A stretch of 64,000 bases of DNA, taken from positions 62,001 through 126,000 of the forward strand of contig PEAN01000003.1 of NCBI GenBank assembly GCA_002753735.1, read 5' to 3'. The position numbers were made by a program, and so were the translations under genes. Positions 47,442-57,174 of the stretch are shown here, piece by piece. This stretch comes from Magnetococcales bacterium DCbin4. Its GTDB lineage: Bacteria; Pseudomonadota; Magnetococcia; Magnetococcales; UBA8363. Position 1 is the stretch's first letter; every line of letters begins with the position of its first letter. Under the pieces are notes generated by a model that ran no database searches, was not told where the DNA came from, and worked only from the letters and a program-made list of their open reading frames with translations.

Positions 47442-49507
47442 CCACCCATACAACCCGACACCGGCGGCACCTTCCTGTCTGGCAGGGAGTGGGATTGATC
47501 GTACTGAGTTCCCCCGCCCTGCTGGCCAGTGCCAACACCGAGGATGACCGTTATCTGGATGGTGGTCTGCAGGCGGAAATCCAGCGCCATGCCGATGAGG
47601 CAGCAGCAACAATCGCCAGCACCGGTCCATCGAAAAAAACGGTGATCCGTGCCGCCATGCCGCCGTTGACCTCGTCGCTGACCCGCCTGAAACTGTCCAT
47701 CGACGAATTTCGCATCGAAGGTTTGTCCGACCTGTCCGCCGAAGCCATCGACCAGGTATTGGAGCCGTGGAAAAAACGGGAACTCAACTTCACCGAATTC
47801 GAAGAGGCCGTGCATGCGGTCGCAGCCCACCTGCGGGCCAACGGCCACCCCGGCGCCGAAGTCAAACTGTCCCGGGCAGTCGTCAGCGGTGGCAAAGTTG
47901 CCGTTGCCATCCAGGGACTCTCAGTCCCCACCTCACAACTGGCATTGAAACCCAAGGGGGAAGAAGTCGTACCGCGCATCGAAGTCAAGGCATTCCATGT
48001 CACCGGCGTCACCGTGGCCAGCCAGGAAGAGATCGATCAATTGCTTAAACCCATGACGGGAAAAGCACTGACAATCGATGAAATCAAACAGGCATCCGAA
48101 ACCGTCGCCAACCATTTGCGGGCCAAAGGCTATCCCCTGGTGCAAGCCTACCTGCCACCGCAAAAAATCGATGGTGGACAGATCGAAATCGCCGTTCAGG
48201 AAGGGGTGGTGGATGGCAGCAAAGGGTTCGAAGGAATCCTGGTCGATGGCGGCGGCAAAGTGGTCAAAACCGAAATTGTCGAAGAAATGCTTGCCAGTGG
48301 TGTCACTCCGGGTCAACCCTTGCGCCTGGACGCGTTGGAACGGGCCGTCCTGCTGGCCAATGATACCCCGGGGATCAAATCGGTGAAGACAACCCTCGAA
48401 CCGGGTAACCTCCCCGGATCGACCCATGTCGTTGCCAAGGTGGAAGAAACACGACACCTCACAGGAACCCTCTGGGGTGATGATTATGGCAGCCGCTATA
48501 CCGGCACCAATCGTCTCAACGCCCAACTCAATGTCAACAGCCTGACCGGCATGGGTGAACAGCTTTCACTCAATGGTGCCATCGCCAGTGGCATGCTCAG
48601 TGGCAAAGCGGCCCTGCAAATACCCCTGGGAACCACGGGTGCCAAACTGGGAACCTCCTATTCCCAATTGGCACTCGACATCGATGAGGCCATCGTCCCA
48701 CTGAACCTTGCCAGTGATACCAGTGTGTTTTCAGTCTTTGGCACCTATCCGCTCCAACGCAGCAGCCAACAAAACATTTGGTTGACGACCAACTACGACG
48801 GCAAACATGTTGAAAACACCTTCAGCGGCCAAAACATGAATGATCGTCAAATCGACCTGTACACGTTTGGTGCCTCGGGTGATTTGATCGATCCCTTCGA
48901 TGGGCAACTGGCATGGAGCGCAGGATACGGCCTCGGCGACCTGGACCTGGGGAAGAATGTCTCCTACCAGACCACCGATGCCACCACAGCACAGACCGAA
49001 GGCGGTTTCGGCAAGTTCAACTGGAGTCTCCAGCGTCGGCAGCAACTCGCCGAATCCTTGTCGTGGATGGTGGCGGCCAACGGCATGTTTGCCTCCAAAA
49101 ACCTCGACAGTGCCGAAAAGTTCCAGCTTGGTGGCCCGACCGGCGTCCGATCCTATCCCGTCGGCGAAGGATTGGGCGATGTGGGATGGTTGGGAAGCAC
49201 CGAGTTACGCTACAGCTTTGGCCGAACCGATTTTGGCGAACCCCAACTGTTTACGTTCTTCGATACCGGACGTATCACCCAATACGATCATCTGTGGGAC
49301 AATGCCCTGTCCGCCGGTACCCCCAACGATTACACCCTGTCGGGGATTGGGGTAGGAGCCGCCCTGGTGACCGACGAACATGGTGGCGTCCATCTGACAT
49401 GGGCAAAGAAGGTCGGCAGCAACCCCAACCCCACCAGTACCGGTGCTGATAGCGACGGTACTAATAAAAGTTCACGAATCTGGATCCTCGGTAATATTCT
49501 ATTCTGA
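47438..49507 (+). CDS. TpsB/ShlB-FhaC-type outer membrane two-partner secretion transporter with tandem POTRA repeats
   Basis: Repeated POTRA-like (EFRIEGLSDLSAEAIDQVLEPW, AFHVTGVTVASQEEIDQLLKPMTGKALTIDEIKQASETVANHLRAKGYPLVQAYLPPQ), TLWGDDYGSRYTGTNRLNAQLNVNSLTGMGEQLSLNG, C-terminal SRIWILGNILF beta-strand. Confidence 0.85.
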   Translation: MTTHTTRHRRHLPVWQGVGLIVLSSPALLASANTEDDRYLDGGLQAEIQRHADEAAATIASTGPSKKTVIRAAMPPLTSSLTRLKLSIDEFRIEGLSDLSAEAIDQVLEPWKKRELNFTEFEEAVHAVAAHLRANGHPGAEVKLSRAVVSGGKVAVAIQGLSVPTSQLALKPKGEEVVPRIEVKAFHVTGVTVASQEEIDQLLKPMTGKALTIDEIKQASETVANHLRAKGYPLVQAYLPPQKIDGGQIEIAVQEGVVDGSKGFEGILVDGGGKVVKTEIVEEMLASGVTPGQPLRLDALERAVLLANDTPGIKSVKTTLEPGNLPGSTHVVAKVEETRHLTGTLWGDDYGSRYTGTNRLNAQLNVNSLTGMGEQLSLNGAIASGMLSGKAALQIPLGTTGAKLGTSYSQLALDIDEAIVPLNLASDTSVFSVFGTYPLQRSSQQNIWLTTNYDGKHVENTFSGQNMNDRQIDLYTFGASGDLIDPFDGQLAWSAGYGLGDLDLGKNVSYQTTDATTAQTEGGFGKFNWSLQRRQQLAESLSWMVAANGMFASKNLDSAEKFQLGGPTGVRSYPVGEGLGDVGWLGSTELRYSFGRTDFGEPQLFTFFDTGRITQYDHLWDNALSAGTPNDYTLSGIGVGAALVTDEHGGVHLTWAKKVGSNPNPTSTGADSDGTNKSSRIWILGNILF

Positions 49508-49904
49508 TCCATGGGGATGATACCGAGATTGCTTTAACTCAGGATATGTTCATCACCATAAGGCTTGATATTATTCATCCTGCCCCCTGATTGACGTCAA
49601 ACTCATATTTTTCCCCCTGGGTGTCAAAAGCGGTTGGGAATCGTCAATTTTTTCCCACCATAAACCGCATATCGCGAAAATCCCCTGACGGCACAAACCC
49701 ATGGGGGGGTGAGTCGGCGTGTGCTCTCCATAAAAAAATTCTACAAATCAAATCCTTAACAAGGAACCTCCTCTCCCTGGGACAGATGAAAAACAGAGAT
49801 GAATGATTGCACAATTCATGGCGCATTCATTGCATATCTTTCTATCAAGGCGACATCAATTCGTTGCGCTGCAAGCCAGGATCATCATGAGAGGAGCAAA
49901 AAAA

Positions 49905-50153
49905 ATGAGATACGTCGTGGAATTGTTTGATGGCCGGGTCATCCGCGGTCTTCTGGTCGAAAAAAGTCAGTTACATGGCCTTCTCACCCGCCTGGATCGA
50001 CTGGACCCCATGCTGGGTGTGGTGGTCCTGGATGTTGCTTCGGAACACGCTTGGCATCAGCGTCGGCATCTGGCGCAACAATCGAGTTCCCGGGCCAGTC
50101 GCCGCGAAGTGGAATACGAGCGATTCGCCCCGGTGGATCGGATCATGGTTTGA
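49905..50153 (+). CDS. Small hypothetical protein
   Basis: 82 aa MRYVVELFDGRVIRGLLVEKSQLHGLL...; GAGGAGC SD-like sequence ~8 nt upstream. Confidence 0.5.
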   Translation: MRYVVELFDGRVIRGLLVEKSQLHGLLTRLDRLDPMLGVVVLDVASEHAWHQRRHLAQQSSSRASRREVEYERFAPVDRIMV

Positions 50154-50182
50154 GGCAGTGGATCACGTTCCTGATGGGGGGG

Positions 50183-50209
50183 ACAACAACGGTCGTGAAC
50201 CGTTGTTGT
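50183..50209. terminator. Perfect 11-bp stem palindrome between convergent genes
   Basis: ACAACAACGGT-CGTGA-ACCGTTGTTGT; no T tract. Confidence 0.45.
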
Positions 50210-50243
50210 CACAAGACCAATCGACAATCAGTTGGCACACCGT

Positions 50244-50939
50244 TCAGGAACGGACCATGTTCGCCGCTGCATGTTTCTGCATGGACCGGACCAGGCCGTC
50301 GACCGTCCCACCAAGATGCTGGTCCGCCATGGGATAGAGCATCTGCTCCTCCTTGATGTTATGCTGGCGCATCAGGATCATTAAGGTGGCACATGCACGA
50401 CCGACCCCCTCCAACTTACCCTGGGCCATCGCCTGGGCCGCCTGTCCGATCAATCCCCGCATTTGCCGATGTTCCACACGCATGACCATGGTCGGTCCCT
50501 GAGTCATCCCGGTAGCCTGTTCGAACGCGGGAAAGAACACCTCCTCCTCCATGGCGAAATGATGTTCCATTCCAACGGTAAACCGTGAAAACAAGGTTTG
50601 TGCCCTGGCGGAATCATTGGCCTGGACGGCGTTTTCCAATTCAATGAACAATTCATCACAGCGGCGGTGGTCCGCCCCGAGAAATTCTCCAATCCCCCTT
50701 TTGGCCATTTTGGCCGCAGTTCTGGTCAGCATGAATTGCCAGACAGGGGGTCCGGGTTGAATGGGATACCATTCAAACCGTCCCCACAATTGCTGCTGCA
50801 ACGCATCGAGGATCCCAGCGCCATGGTTGTCCACGGTCACCATGATGGAATCCCAAACTTCGGGTTGATCCAGACTGGAGCGCAACAGCGCGACCGCCTG
50901 TTGATCGGTCTTACCGACAAGATTGATCTGTTGTTCCAT
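50244..50939 (-). CDS. Hemerythrin (HHE) domain protein with N-terminal DUF2249-like segment
   Basis: MEQQINLVGKTDQQAVALLRSSLDQPEVWDSI...; ADHRRCDELFIELE, MEHHFAMEEEVFFPAFE, MRVEHRQMRGLI, RQHNIKEEQMLYPMADQ. Confidence 0.82.
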   Translation of the reverse strand: MEQQINLVGKTDQQAVALLRSSLDQPEVWDSIMVTVDNHGAGILDALQQQLWGRFEWYPIQPGPPVWQFMLTRTAAKMAKRGIGEFLGADHRRCDELFIELENAVQANDSARAQTLFSRFTVGMEHHFAMEEEVFFPAFEQATGMTQGPTMVMRVEHRQMRGLIGQAAQAMAQGKLEGVGRACATLMILMRQHNIKEEQMLYPMADQHLGGTVDGLVRSMQKHAAANMVRS

Positions 50940-50958
50940 AGGGTTCGATCCTTTATGA

Positions 50959-52278
50959 TCAGGGTGGAATAACGGGCGATGACACCTTCCAACGGCGAAT
51001 GATGACCGGCTGGGTACGGCCCTTGACTCGAATCGACTCTTCCGAGGAAAACTCGAAATCGGCCAGATCGGCATCAACCACCAGTTCATCCGCCCTGGCC
51101 GCGGCACACAGACGTGCCGCAACGTTGACGGCATCGCCAATGACTGTGAAATCACGCCGATCCTCCGGCCCGATGGCACCGGAAATCACATTGCCCCAAT
51201 GAATACCGATCCCCAACGTACGGGGGAGAAGTTGTTCCTTCAACGCACGCAAAACATCCTTGGCCGCAGCAATGGCACGACGATGACCCTCCACCCCGTC
51301 AAAACGGGCCAACACCGCATCACCGATCATCTTGTCGATATCACCTTCATGATGCTGAATGATGGTGACCTGAAGGGTCATGATCTGGTTGAGGAAGTCT
51401 ACCACGGTTTCGGGTGAATTCTGTTCTGCAAACCCGGAAAAGTCGCGGATATCGGAATAAAACAAGGTCGTCGCCACATTCCTGGAAGGGATGATGCCAC
51501 CGGAGCCCGCCATATGCGCCGCCCTTGCCGCCGTCGAGGAGACGAATGATTCCACCTTGCGTCGCAGCTCATTGGCTTCATGGGTCCGGGCATCGATATG
51601 AATCTGGGCACGATTGACCAGCTTGTTGAGCGCCACCACCAGAATGGACAACAACAGTCCAGGAACCACCAGGGTTAAAACCATGGCCTGCCCCATGATG
51701 GCATCCAGATACCCCACCGGTTCGTACAATTCAAAAACGGTCCGCAAGATTCCCGACGTATCGAAGACGGGTACATAAAGTTCATATTTCTGCACACCAT
51801 CCCGATCCATCTTTTTGACGATTCCCGGGGTACGGGTCTGAATGACGGCACGCAACGCCGGACCATTTTCCAGTGCACCGATTTCATCCGAAAACGTCGC
51901 GTAGAGGACGTGACGGTTCAGGCCATACACCTTGATTTCAAGGAGGTTCATCTCCTTGACCTCGGACGCGAACGCATCGGCCAGGAGACGGGACTCTTCT
52001 TCTGTCATCGCCGTATCGGCCGATTGCCCATGCATCAGGCTTTCCCAGGCCCGGGGGGCATGAGTGGCCACACTTTTGGCAATGGTCTGGGCCTGGCGTT
52101 GCGCAAGTTCCAAATAGATGGATTCCACCACCCCCTTGGACACAAAACCGATGATGGAAAGAAAGATGGCGATGAACCCCATCAACCCCGGAAAAAACCA
52201 CCGCCGGAACAAGGTTCGCAGTGGAAACGGTTGATCAAGGCCATCCAATTCTGTTTTGTTCTCAAGAATCATTGCCAT
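50959..52278 (-). CDS. Membrane-anchored class III adenylate/guanylate cyclase
   Basis: ATTLFYSDIRDFSGFAEQNSPETVVDFLNQIMTL...GDIDKMIGDAVLARFDG...GIGIHWGNVISGAIGPEDRRDFTVIGDAVNVAARL. Confidence 0.9.
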   Translation of the reverse strand: MAMILENKTELDGLDQPFPLRTLFRRWFFPGLMGFIAIFLSIIGFVSKGVVESIYLELAQRQAQTIAKSVATHAPRAWESLMHGQSADTAMTEEESRLLADAFASEVKEMNLLEIKVYGLNRHVLYATFSDEIGALENGPALRAVIQTRTPGIVKKMDRDGVQKYELYVPVFDTSGILRTVFELYEPVGYLDAIMGQAMVLTLVVPGLLLSILVVALNKLVNRAQIHIDARTHEANELRRKVESFVSSTAARAAHMAGSGGIIPSRNVATTLFYSDIRDFSGFAEQNSPETVVDFLNQIMTLQVTIIQHHEGDIDKMIGDAVLARFDGVEGHRRAIAAAKDVLRALKEQLLPRTLGIGIHWGNVISGAIGPEDRRDFTVIGDAVNVAARLCAAARADELVVDADLADFEFSSEESIRVKGRTQPVIIRRWKVSSPVIPP

Positions 52279-52311
52279 CTTTTCGTAGAAAGGGAACGCG
52301 TGGATGCGTCG

Positions 52312-52833
52312 TCATGGTTCGGGATCGGAGGCGAGCAAAGCCCCCAACGATGCAACCACCTGATCCAAAGCCTCCTGTTCGGCCTTGATGCGAACCGCAT
52401 CTGTCGCTGCCCCTGCCCTGGGTTCATAGAATTTGGCCATGCCGGTGATCACGGGAAATTGACGGGAACGCGTCCCTTCCTCCAACACCGGATGCACTTT
52501 GATCATCATTTCAAACTGGTCTGCACGACCGGAAGAGTCCTCCAGGATTCGTTTGCGGCTGGTCGGTTCCAGTTGGAGGCGCAACGTGGCACGCGCAGGT
52601 TGCGTCACGTAGGCCGGAATGGACAGCAGAATACGCAACCGATCCTTGAGTTGCTGGGCCAGAACCGGATTGGCCTCGACCCCTGCCCCTTCCATCTTGA
52701 CCACCACACCGTCCCACCGCGTGCTCGAAACGACGGAAGGATCTCCGGAAAAACGATAACCACAGCCCCCCAGGGTCAGGAGAAACCATGGGATCAGCAG
52801 TGCAATAACGACAGAATGAAAAGTGCGGTTCAT
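52312..52833 (-). CDS. LptE-like LPS-assembly lipoprotein (putative)
   Basis: Lipobox signal MNRTFHSVVIALLIPWFLLTLGGCGYRFSG; ~173 aa. Family inferred from N-terminal GCGYxFxG pattern. Confidence 0.5.
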   Translation of the reverse strand: MNRTFHSVVIALLIPWFLLTLGGCGYRFSGDPSVVSSTRWDGVVVKMEGAGVEANPVLAQQLKDRLRILLSIPAYVTQPARATLRLQLEPTSRKRILEDSSGRADQFEMMIKVHPVLEEGTRSRQFPVITGMAKFYEPRAGAATDAVRIKAEQEALDQVVASLGALLASDPEP

Positions 52834-53061
52834 GATCGGCCCAACCATCCATGCAAATGTTGAGAGATGTCGATCATATGGCCATAAAACTTCCCCTTCA
52901 TCCAGGGATGACGACCAGGATCCACCGGTTTTTCCATCCCGGGGCATGCAACACCGGGTCAGCCGGGAAATCAAAGTGCCGATGGATCTTGCCGGGATCC
53001 ACGGATCAGGTATGATGACCCCATCGGATCCACAGGAAAAAGTATTCTTCGACAGGCACCC

Positions 53062-55368
53062 ATGCCCCACTCCATCCCTCACCCCATCATTCAACTCCCC
53101 GGAGAATTTCCGGACGATTACGATGAACCGTCAAAACGTCATCTTCTGTGGCATATATGGCGTGTCCTGCGGCGGCGTATATGGCCCATCGTATTTTTCG
53201 TCGTCCTGTTGCTCCCCCCCTTGTGGTTGCATCTGCTGGCACAACCTTATCTGTACAAGGCGACCGCATGGATGTTGATTGAGGACAAGGAACCAAAGAT
53301 CAGTTTCATCGAGGGGATACTGGGTCTCGACCCACAAATCGGGGAAAACCTCAGTACCCAACTCCATCTGTTGCAGGGAACCGTGTTGATTGCAAGGGTG
53401 ATTGAAAATGAACATTTGCTGGATTCCAAACTGATCGATGAACTCACACCACCGCCCCAAAAGAACAAGTGGTTGTTTCAATTATTAGAAATTTTCGGCA
53501 TTCCGGTTCCCCCCCGGTCCATGGCCACCCACGCCGTCGGTTCACGGGAAGCATCGCTCTCAGCCCTGGTCAATCATATTCGCGCCAATCTTCGCATCAC
53601 CCCGGTCAAAAACAGCCACATGGTTGAGATCGAATTCATTTCCAAAGATCCGGAACGGTCTGCCCAGGTCGTCAATGCCATCGCCAGGAACCATATCGAA
53701 TGGCAGATGGAAACCCGAACCGCCATGATCAAACGGATCTCCAAGTTGCTGGTTCAACGTCTGGATGACCTGACCGACAATTTGGAAAAGGCGGAGAAGG
53801 CGCTGGAAGCCTTTCGTCAGAAAACAGGACTGATCACCTCGGAAGAAAAATCGAGCATCGAATGGCAACAGCTCCAGGCGGTCAACGATGAATATTCCAT
53901 GACCATTGCCAAAACGTTGGAGTTGCAGATTCGAATTCAGAAACTGGAAGACTGGATCGATTTTCACACCAACCGGAAATCAAATGCATCAGAACCCGGA
54001 TCAGAAGTCACATTCAGTTCGCTGTTGAGCGATTTGGTCCGCGATTCATTGCAGAAGGAAACGTTGATCGCCCGGATTTCGGGCCGATTCAGCGAAAATG
54101 AGGCCCCCCTGTCGCGCCTGCGTAAGGATCTGGCCAAAACCAACGCCGCCATCCAAACCGAAGCAAACCGCCTCCTGACCCTGGACCGCCATGAGTTGGA
54201 AGCCGCTCAGGGACGGCTGGCCAAAATTGAAAAACGACTGGCTCAGGAACAAAAGAAATTCAAGGAATTCCAAACCAAGGCGATGGAACTCAAAACCTTG
54301 GAACGCGAGGTGGATACCAACCGGGAACTGCACAGCATCTTTCTGAAACGGTTCAAGGATACCAACATTCTGGGCGATATGAACATCCCGGTGATTCAAC
54401 TGATCGATCCCGCCGAACCGCCCAACCAGATCCATTCGCCCAAATTCGGTGAATGGACATTACTGACCATCCTGTGTGGTTTTTTGGTGGGAGCCATTAC
54501 AGTCATTCTCATGGAAATGATTGATCCCACACTGAAAACACCCTATGAAACCGAAAAGGCCATCGATCTGCCGCTCCTGGGCTGGGTACCCCTGATCGCA
54601 CACCACCATTCCACCCGCAACCCGGAACAGCTACGTTCCTGTGCCCCGGGAACCCCTATTGGCGAAGCCCTCCAAGGGATCCGGACCAGCTTGATGATGA
54701 TTCACCCCCATGAACCGGTCAAGTCCATCATGATTGCTTCCTGTGGCGCCGGCGAAGGTCGGACCGAGCTGGTACATGGACTGGCCAAAGTTTGTGTGCT
54801 GGACGGCGAACGTGTGCTGATCCTTGATGCCGATTTTCGCAATCATCGCCACCCGCCCTCCGACAACCCCGAGACGCGGAAACACAACAAACCAGGAATT
54901 TCCGGGATCATCCATCAAGCAGAAACACTGTCCGAAAGCCTGTTGACCCCATCGGCCTCGGACCAGGAAATCAAATCCTTCCATACTCAATTGCGCAAGA
55001 TCATCCTGGATCGGATCGAACCGACCCGGGAGGGTTATCATGTACTGGGTCCGGGGCAGGCCGATGTCAATCCGACCAAAATATTGTCTTCACATCATTG
55101 GCCGGCCATCCTGCGAATACTGCGGGAAGAATTTGATCGAATCCTGGTGGATTCGCCTCCTGTATTGCGTTTCACCGATGCCCAATTGCTGGGTGTACAC
55201 ATCGAGGCGGTCATTTTGTTGATCAAGTCGGCAGTCACCCACAAGGAACATCTGATGACCGCCCGCAAACGGATGATCCGCTCCCGGACCCCCTTGGCCG
55301 GGGTGATCCTGACGCAGTTGGACATGAGAAAACACCGGGCCGAACTCCGGGAATACGGCCACAGTTGA
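53062..55368 (+). CDS. Wzz/Wzc-like polysaccharide co-polymerase with C-terminal BY-kinase-like ATPase domain (degenerate)
   Basis: Two-TM Wzz architecture with coiled-coil; C-terminal SIMIASCGAGEGRTELVHGLAKVCVLDGERVLILDADFR...FDRILVDSPPVLRFTDAQLL. Confidence 0.83.
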   Translation: MPHSIPHPIIQLPGEFPDDYDEPSKRHLLWHIWRVLRRRIWPIVFFVVLLLPPLWLHLLAQPYLYKATAWMLIEDKEPKISFIEGILGLDPQIGENLSTQLHLLQGTVLIARVIENEHLLDSKLIDELTPPPQKNKWLFQLLEIFGIPVPPRSMATHAVGSREASLSALVNHIRANLRITPVKNSHMVEIEFISKDPERSAQVVNAIARNHIEWQMETRTAMIKRISKLLVQRLDDLTDNLEKAEKALEAFRQKTGLITSEEKSSIEWQQLQAVNDEYSMTIAKTLELQIRIQKLEDWIDFHTNRKSNASEPGSEVTFSSLLSDLVRDSLQKETLIARISGRFSENEAPLSRLRKDLAKTNAAIQTEANRLLTLDRHELEAAQGRLAKIEKRLAQEQKKFKEFQTKAMELKTLEREVDTNRELHSIFLKRFKDTNILGDMNIPVIQLIDPAEPPNQIHSPKFGEWTLLTILCGFLVGAITVILMEMIDPTLKTPYETEKAIDLPLLGWVPLIAHHHSTRNPEQLRSCAPGTPIGEALQGIRTSLMMIHPHEPVKSIMIASCGAGEGRTELVHGLAKVCVLDGERVLILDADFRNHRHPPSDNPETRKHNKPGISGIIHQAETLSESLLTPSASDQEIKSFHTQLRKIILDRIEPTREGYHVLGPGQADVNPTKILSSHHWPAILRILREEFDRILVDSPPVLRFTDAQLLGVHIEAVILLIKSAVTHKEHLMTARKRMIRSRTPLAGVILTQLDMRKHRAELREYGHS

Positions 55369-55392
55369 AGCTTCATCTCCCCCGGGTGACCG

Positions 55393-55860
55393 TTACGAGA
55401 TGACGTTGACCAATTTGAAGATCATCGATTCAATCCTTTGAGGATCAATGTCAGCGTTCGAGTAGCGTTGGCCGTTATACCGTTTGCCAAAAACCGTCAT
55501 GGAGACGGAAATGAAGCCCCGTTCGGGATTGGCCATGAACACCATGCGGGATCCCGAATGTTCCAACCATTCCTCCACACGTTCATCGATGGTCGTCCCT
55601 TCGGGGACCCGGGCCACGACAAAATCGATGCGCCGCAGTTTGTCCGGCATGACATCCAGGTAGGGAACGGAGTAGATGCGCACCAGGAAGTGCCCCTGTT
55701 CCAATCGGGTTTTCAATTCCTGAAGTTTGGGCAGGATGATTTTCTTAAAAATCCCCCCGGTCTCCTTGATTTCTTCCAGGCTGAATGGATCGATATTTGC
55801 CTGGTGCAATCGTTCGTCATCCGCTTTTTTGCGTGCCACTTCCACGATATCATTTACGTT
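55393..55860 (-). CDS. Hypothetical protein
   Basis: ~156 aa ORF MNVNDIVEVARKKADDERLHQANIDPFSLEEIKETGGIFKKIILPKLQELKTRLEQ...; ORF track begins at 55875. Confidence 0.6.
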   Translation of the reverse strand, partial: NVNDIVEVARKKADDERLHQANIDPFSLEEIKETGGIFKKIILPKLQELKTRLEQGHFLVRIYSVPYLDVMPDKLRRIDFVVARVPEGTTIDERVEEWLEHSGSRMVFMANPERGFISVSMTVFGKRYNGQRYSNADIDPQRIESMIFKLVNVIS

Positions 55861-55971
55861 CATGATGACCACCATCCAGACCCGAACCGTTGTGTAAATC
55901 CCAATCCATTGTTACATTCTAATGGATCGATTGCAAAAGAATGTTCCATCGGAACCATGAGGAGAACGCTG

Positions 55972-56310
55972 ATGCCCTTGTTGGTCTGTCCCAATTGTGA
56001 AGTTGGCATGCTGGTGGTGCAAAGGGAAGGTGTTGAACTGGATACCTGTCCCCGCTGTCGTGGCGTCTGGCTGGATCGTGGAGAATTGGACAAACTGCTG
56101 CAACCCTTGCGCAATGAATTGCAACACCGTCAAGACCCGGAACATTCTTTCAGAACTTCAACGCCTGAACCACGAGGTGACAGTCATCGGCAGTACGATG
56201 CCCCCCCACGGTATCGCCATGAACACGACTCGAAGCATTACGATCATGGCAAGGACAAACATTACCGGAAGAAAAATCCGTTGGAATCGCTGTTGGATAT
56301 TTTCGACTGA
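55972..56310 (+). CDS. zf-TFIIB-type zinc-ribbon protein
   Basis: MPLLVCPNCEVGMLVVQREGVELDTCPRCRGVWLDRGELDKLL; C-terminal His/Lys-rich tail. Confidence 0.85.
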   Translation: MPLLVCPNCEVGMLVVQREGVELDTCPRCRGVWLDRGELDKLLQPLRNELQHRQDPEHSFRTSTPEPRGDSHRQYDAPPRYRHEHDSKHYDHGKDKHYRKKNPLESLLDIFD

Positions 56311-56340
56311 TGGTGGTGGCTGACATTCACGATCAATAAA

Positions 56341-56367
56341 GGGGTCCCAGGGAAATCCCCTGACCCC
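56341..56367 (+). terminator. Palindromic element GGGGTCCCAGGGAAATCCCCTGACCCC
   Basis: Near-perfect inverted repeat after the zinc-ribbon gene. Confidence 0.5.
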
Positions 56368-56408
56368 ATTGTTCTTGATCATTATTGACGCTGAATGTAA
56401 CGCAAACC

Positions 56409-57023
56409 CTATAGAAATGCCTCGACGGGACCTGCCCCTTTTCTCAAGATTTGTGGTACATCGTCGCTCAGATCAATCACCGTTGACGGGACCTCCGGCA
56501 ACACGCCACCATTGACCATCAGATCGACCCGGCCTTTCAACAGCTCCTTGATTTCGTCTGGATGAAACAGGATGCCATCATGTCCCGGAAGCCTGAGCGA
56601 GGTGGAAAGCAACGGCATCCCGACAGCCTGGAGCAGATGCAGGCAAATGGGGTGATCGGGGATACGCAGGCCGATGGTTTTTCTTTTGGGAAGGATGGTC
56701 TTGGGCACATCCCGGGTCGCCTCAAGGACAAAGGTGTACGGACCGGGGAGATATTTACGCAAAGTCCGATAAGTCTGGTTGCCGACCCGGGCATAGCGTG
56801 AAATTTCAGACAGATCGGGACACAGGATGGAAAATTGATGGTTGGGTGGCAATTGTTTGAGACGGATTATTTTTTCCATGCCCTTGCGGTTATCCAGGGA
56901 ACAGCCGAGTCCATAGGTGGTGTCGGTGGGAAAAACGGCAATTCCCCCCTGCTTGATGATCTGAGCCGCCTGCTGAATCAGCCGGGGTTGGGGATCGGTG
57001 GGATGAATTTCCAAAAAAAGTGT
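56409..57023 (-). CDS. Sua5/YciO/YrdC family protein (putative L-threonylcarbamoyladenylate synthase)
   Basis: GGIAVFPTDTTYGLGCSLDNRKGMEKIIRLKQLPPNHQFSILCPDLSEISRYA...LPGPYTFVLEAT. Confidence 0.88.
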   Translation of the reverse strand, partial: TLFLEIHPTDPQPRLIQQAAQIIKQGGIAVFPTDTTYGLGCSLDNRKGMEKIIRLKQLPPNHQFSILCPDLSEISRYARVGNQTYRTLRKYLPGPYTFVLEATRDVPKTILPKRKTIGLRIPDHPICLHLLQAVGMPLLSTSLRLPGHDGILFHPDEIKELLKGRVDLMVNGGVLPEVPSTVIDLSDDVPQILRKGAGPVEAFL

Positions 57024-57174
57024 CATGACCTGTCGATTCCTTGAAAATGGGATGACCACGATTCACCATCCCGCAATGGTTCCATTATGATCACGCCATG
57101 GTTCAAAAAACCACGGATGATATTCATTGGACAGGCTTACGCAGTCCTGTTCCTTCCAGTTTCAGGAGAATTTC

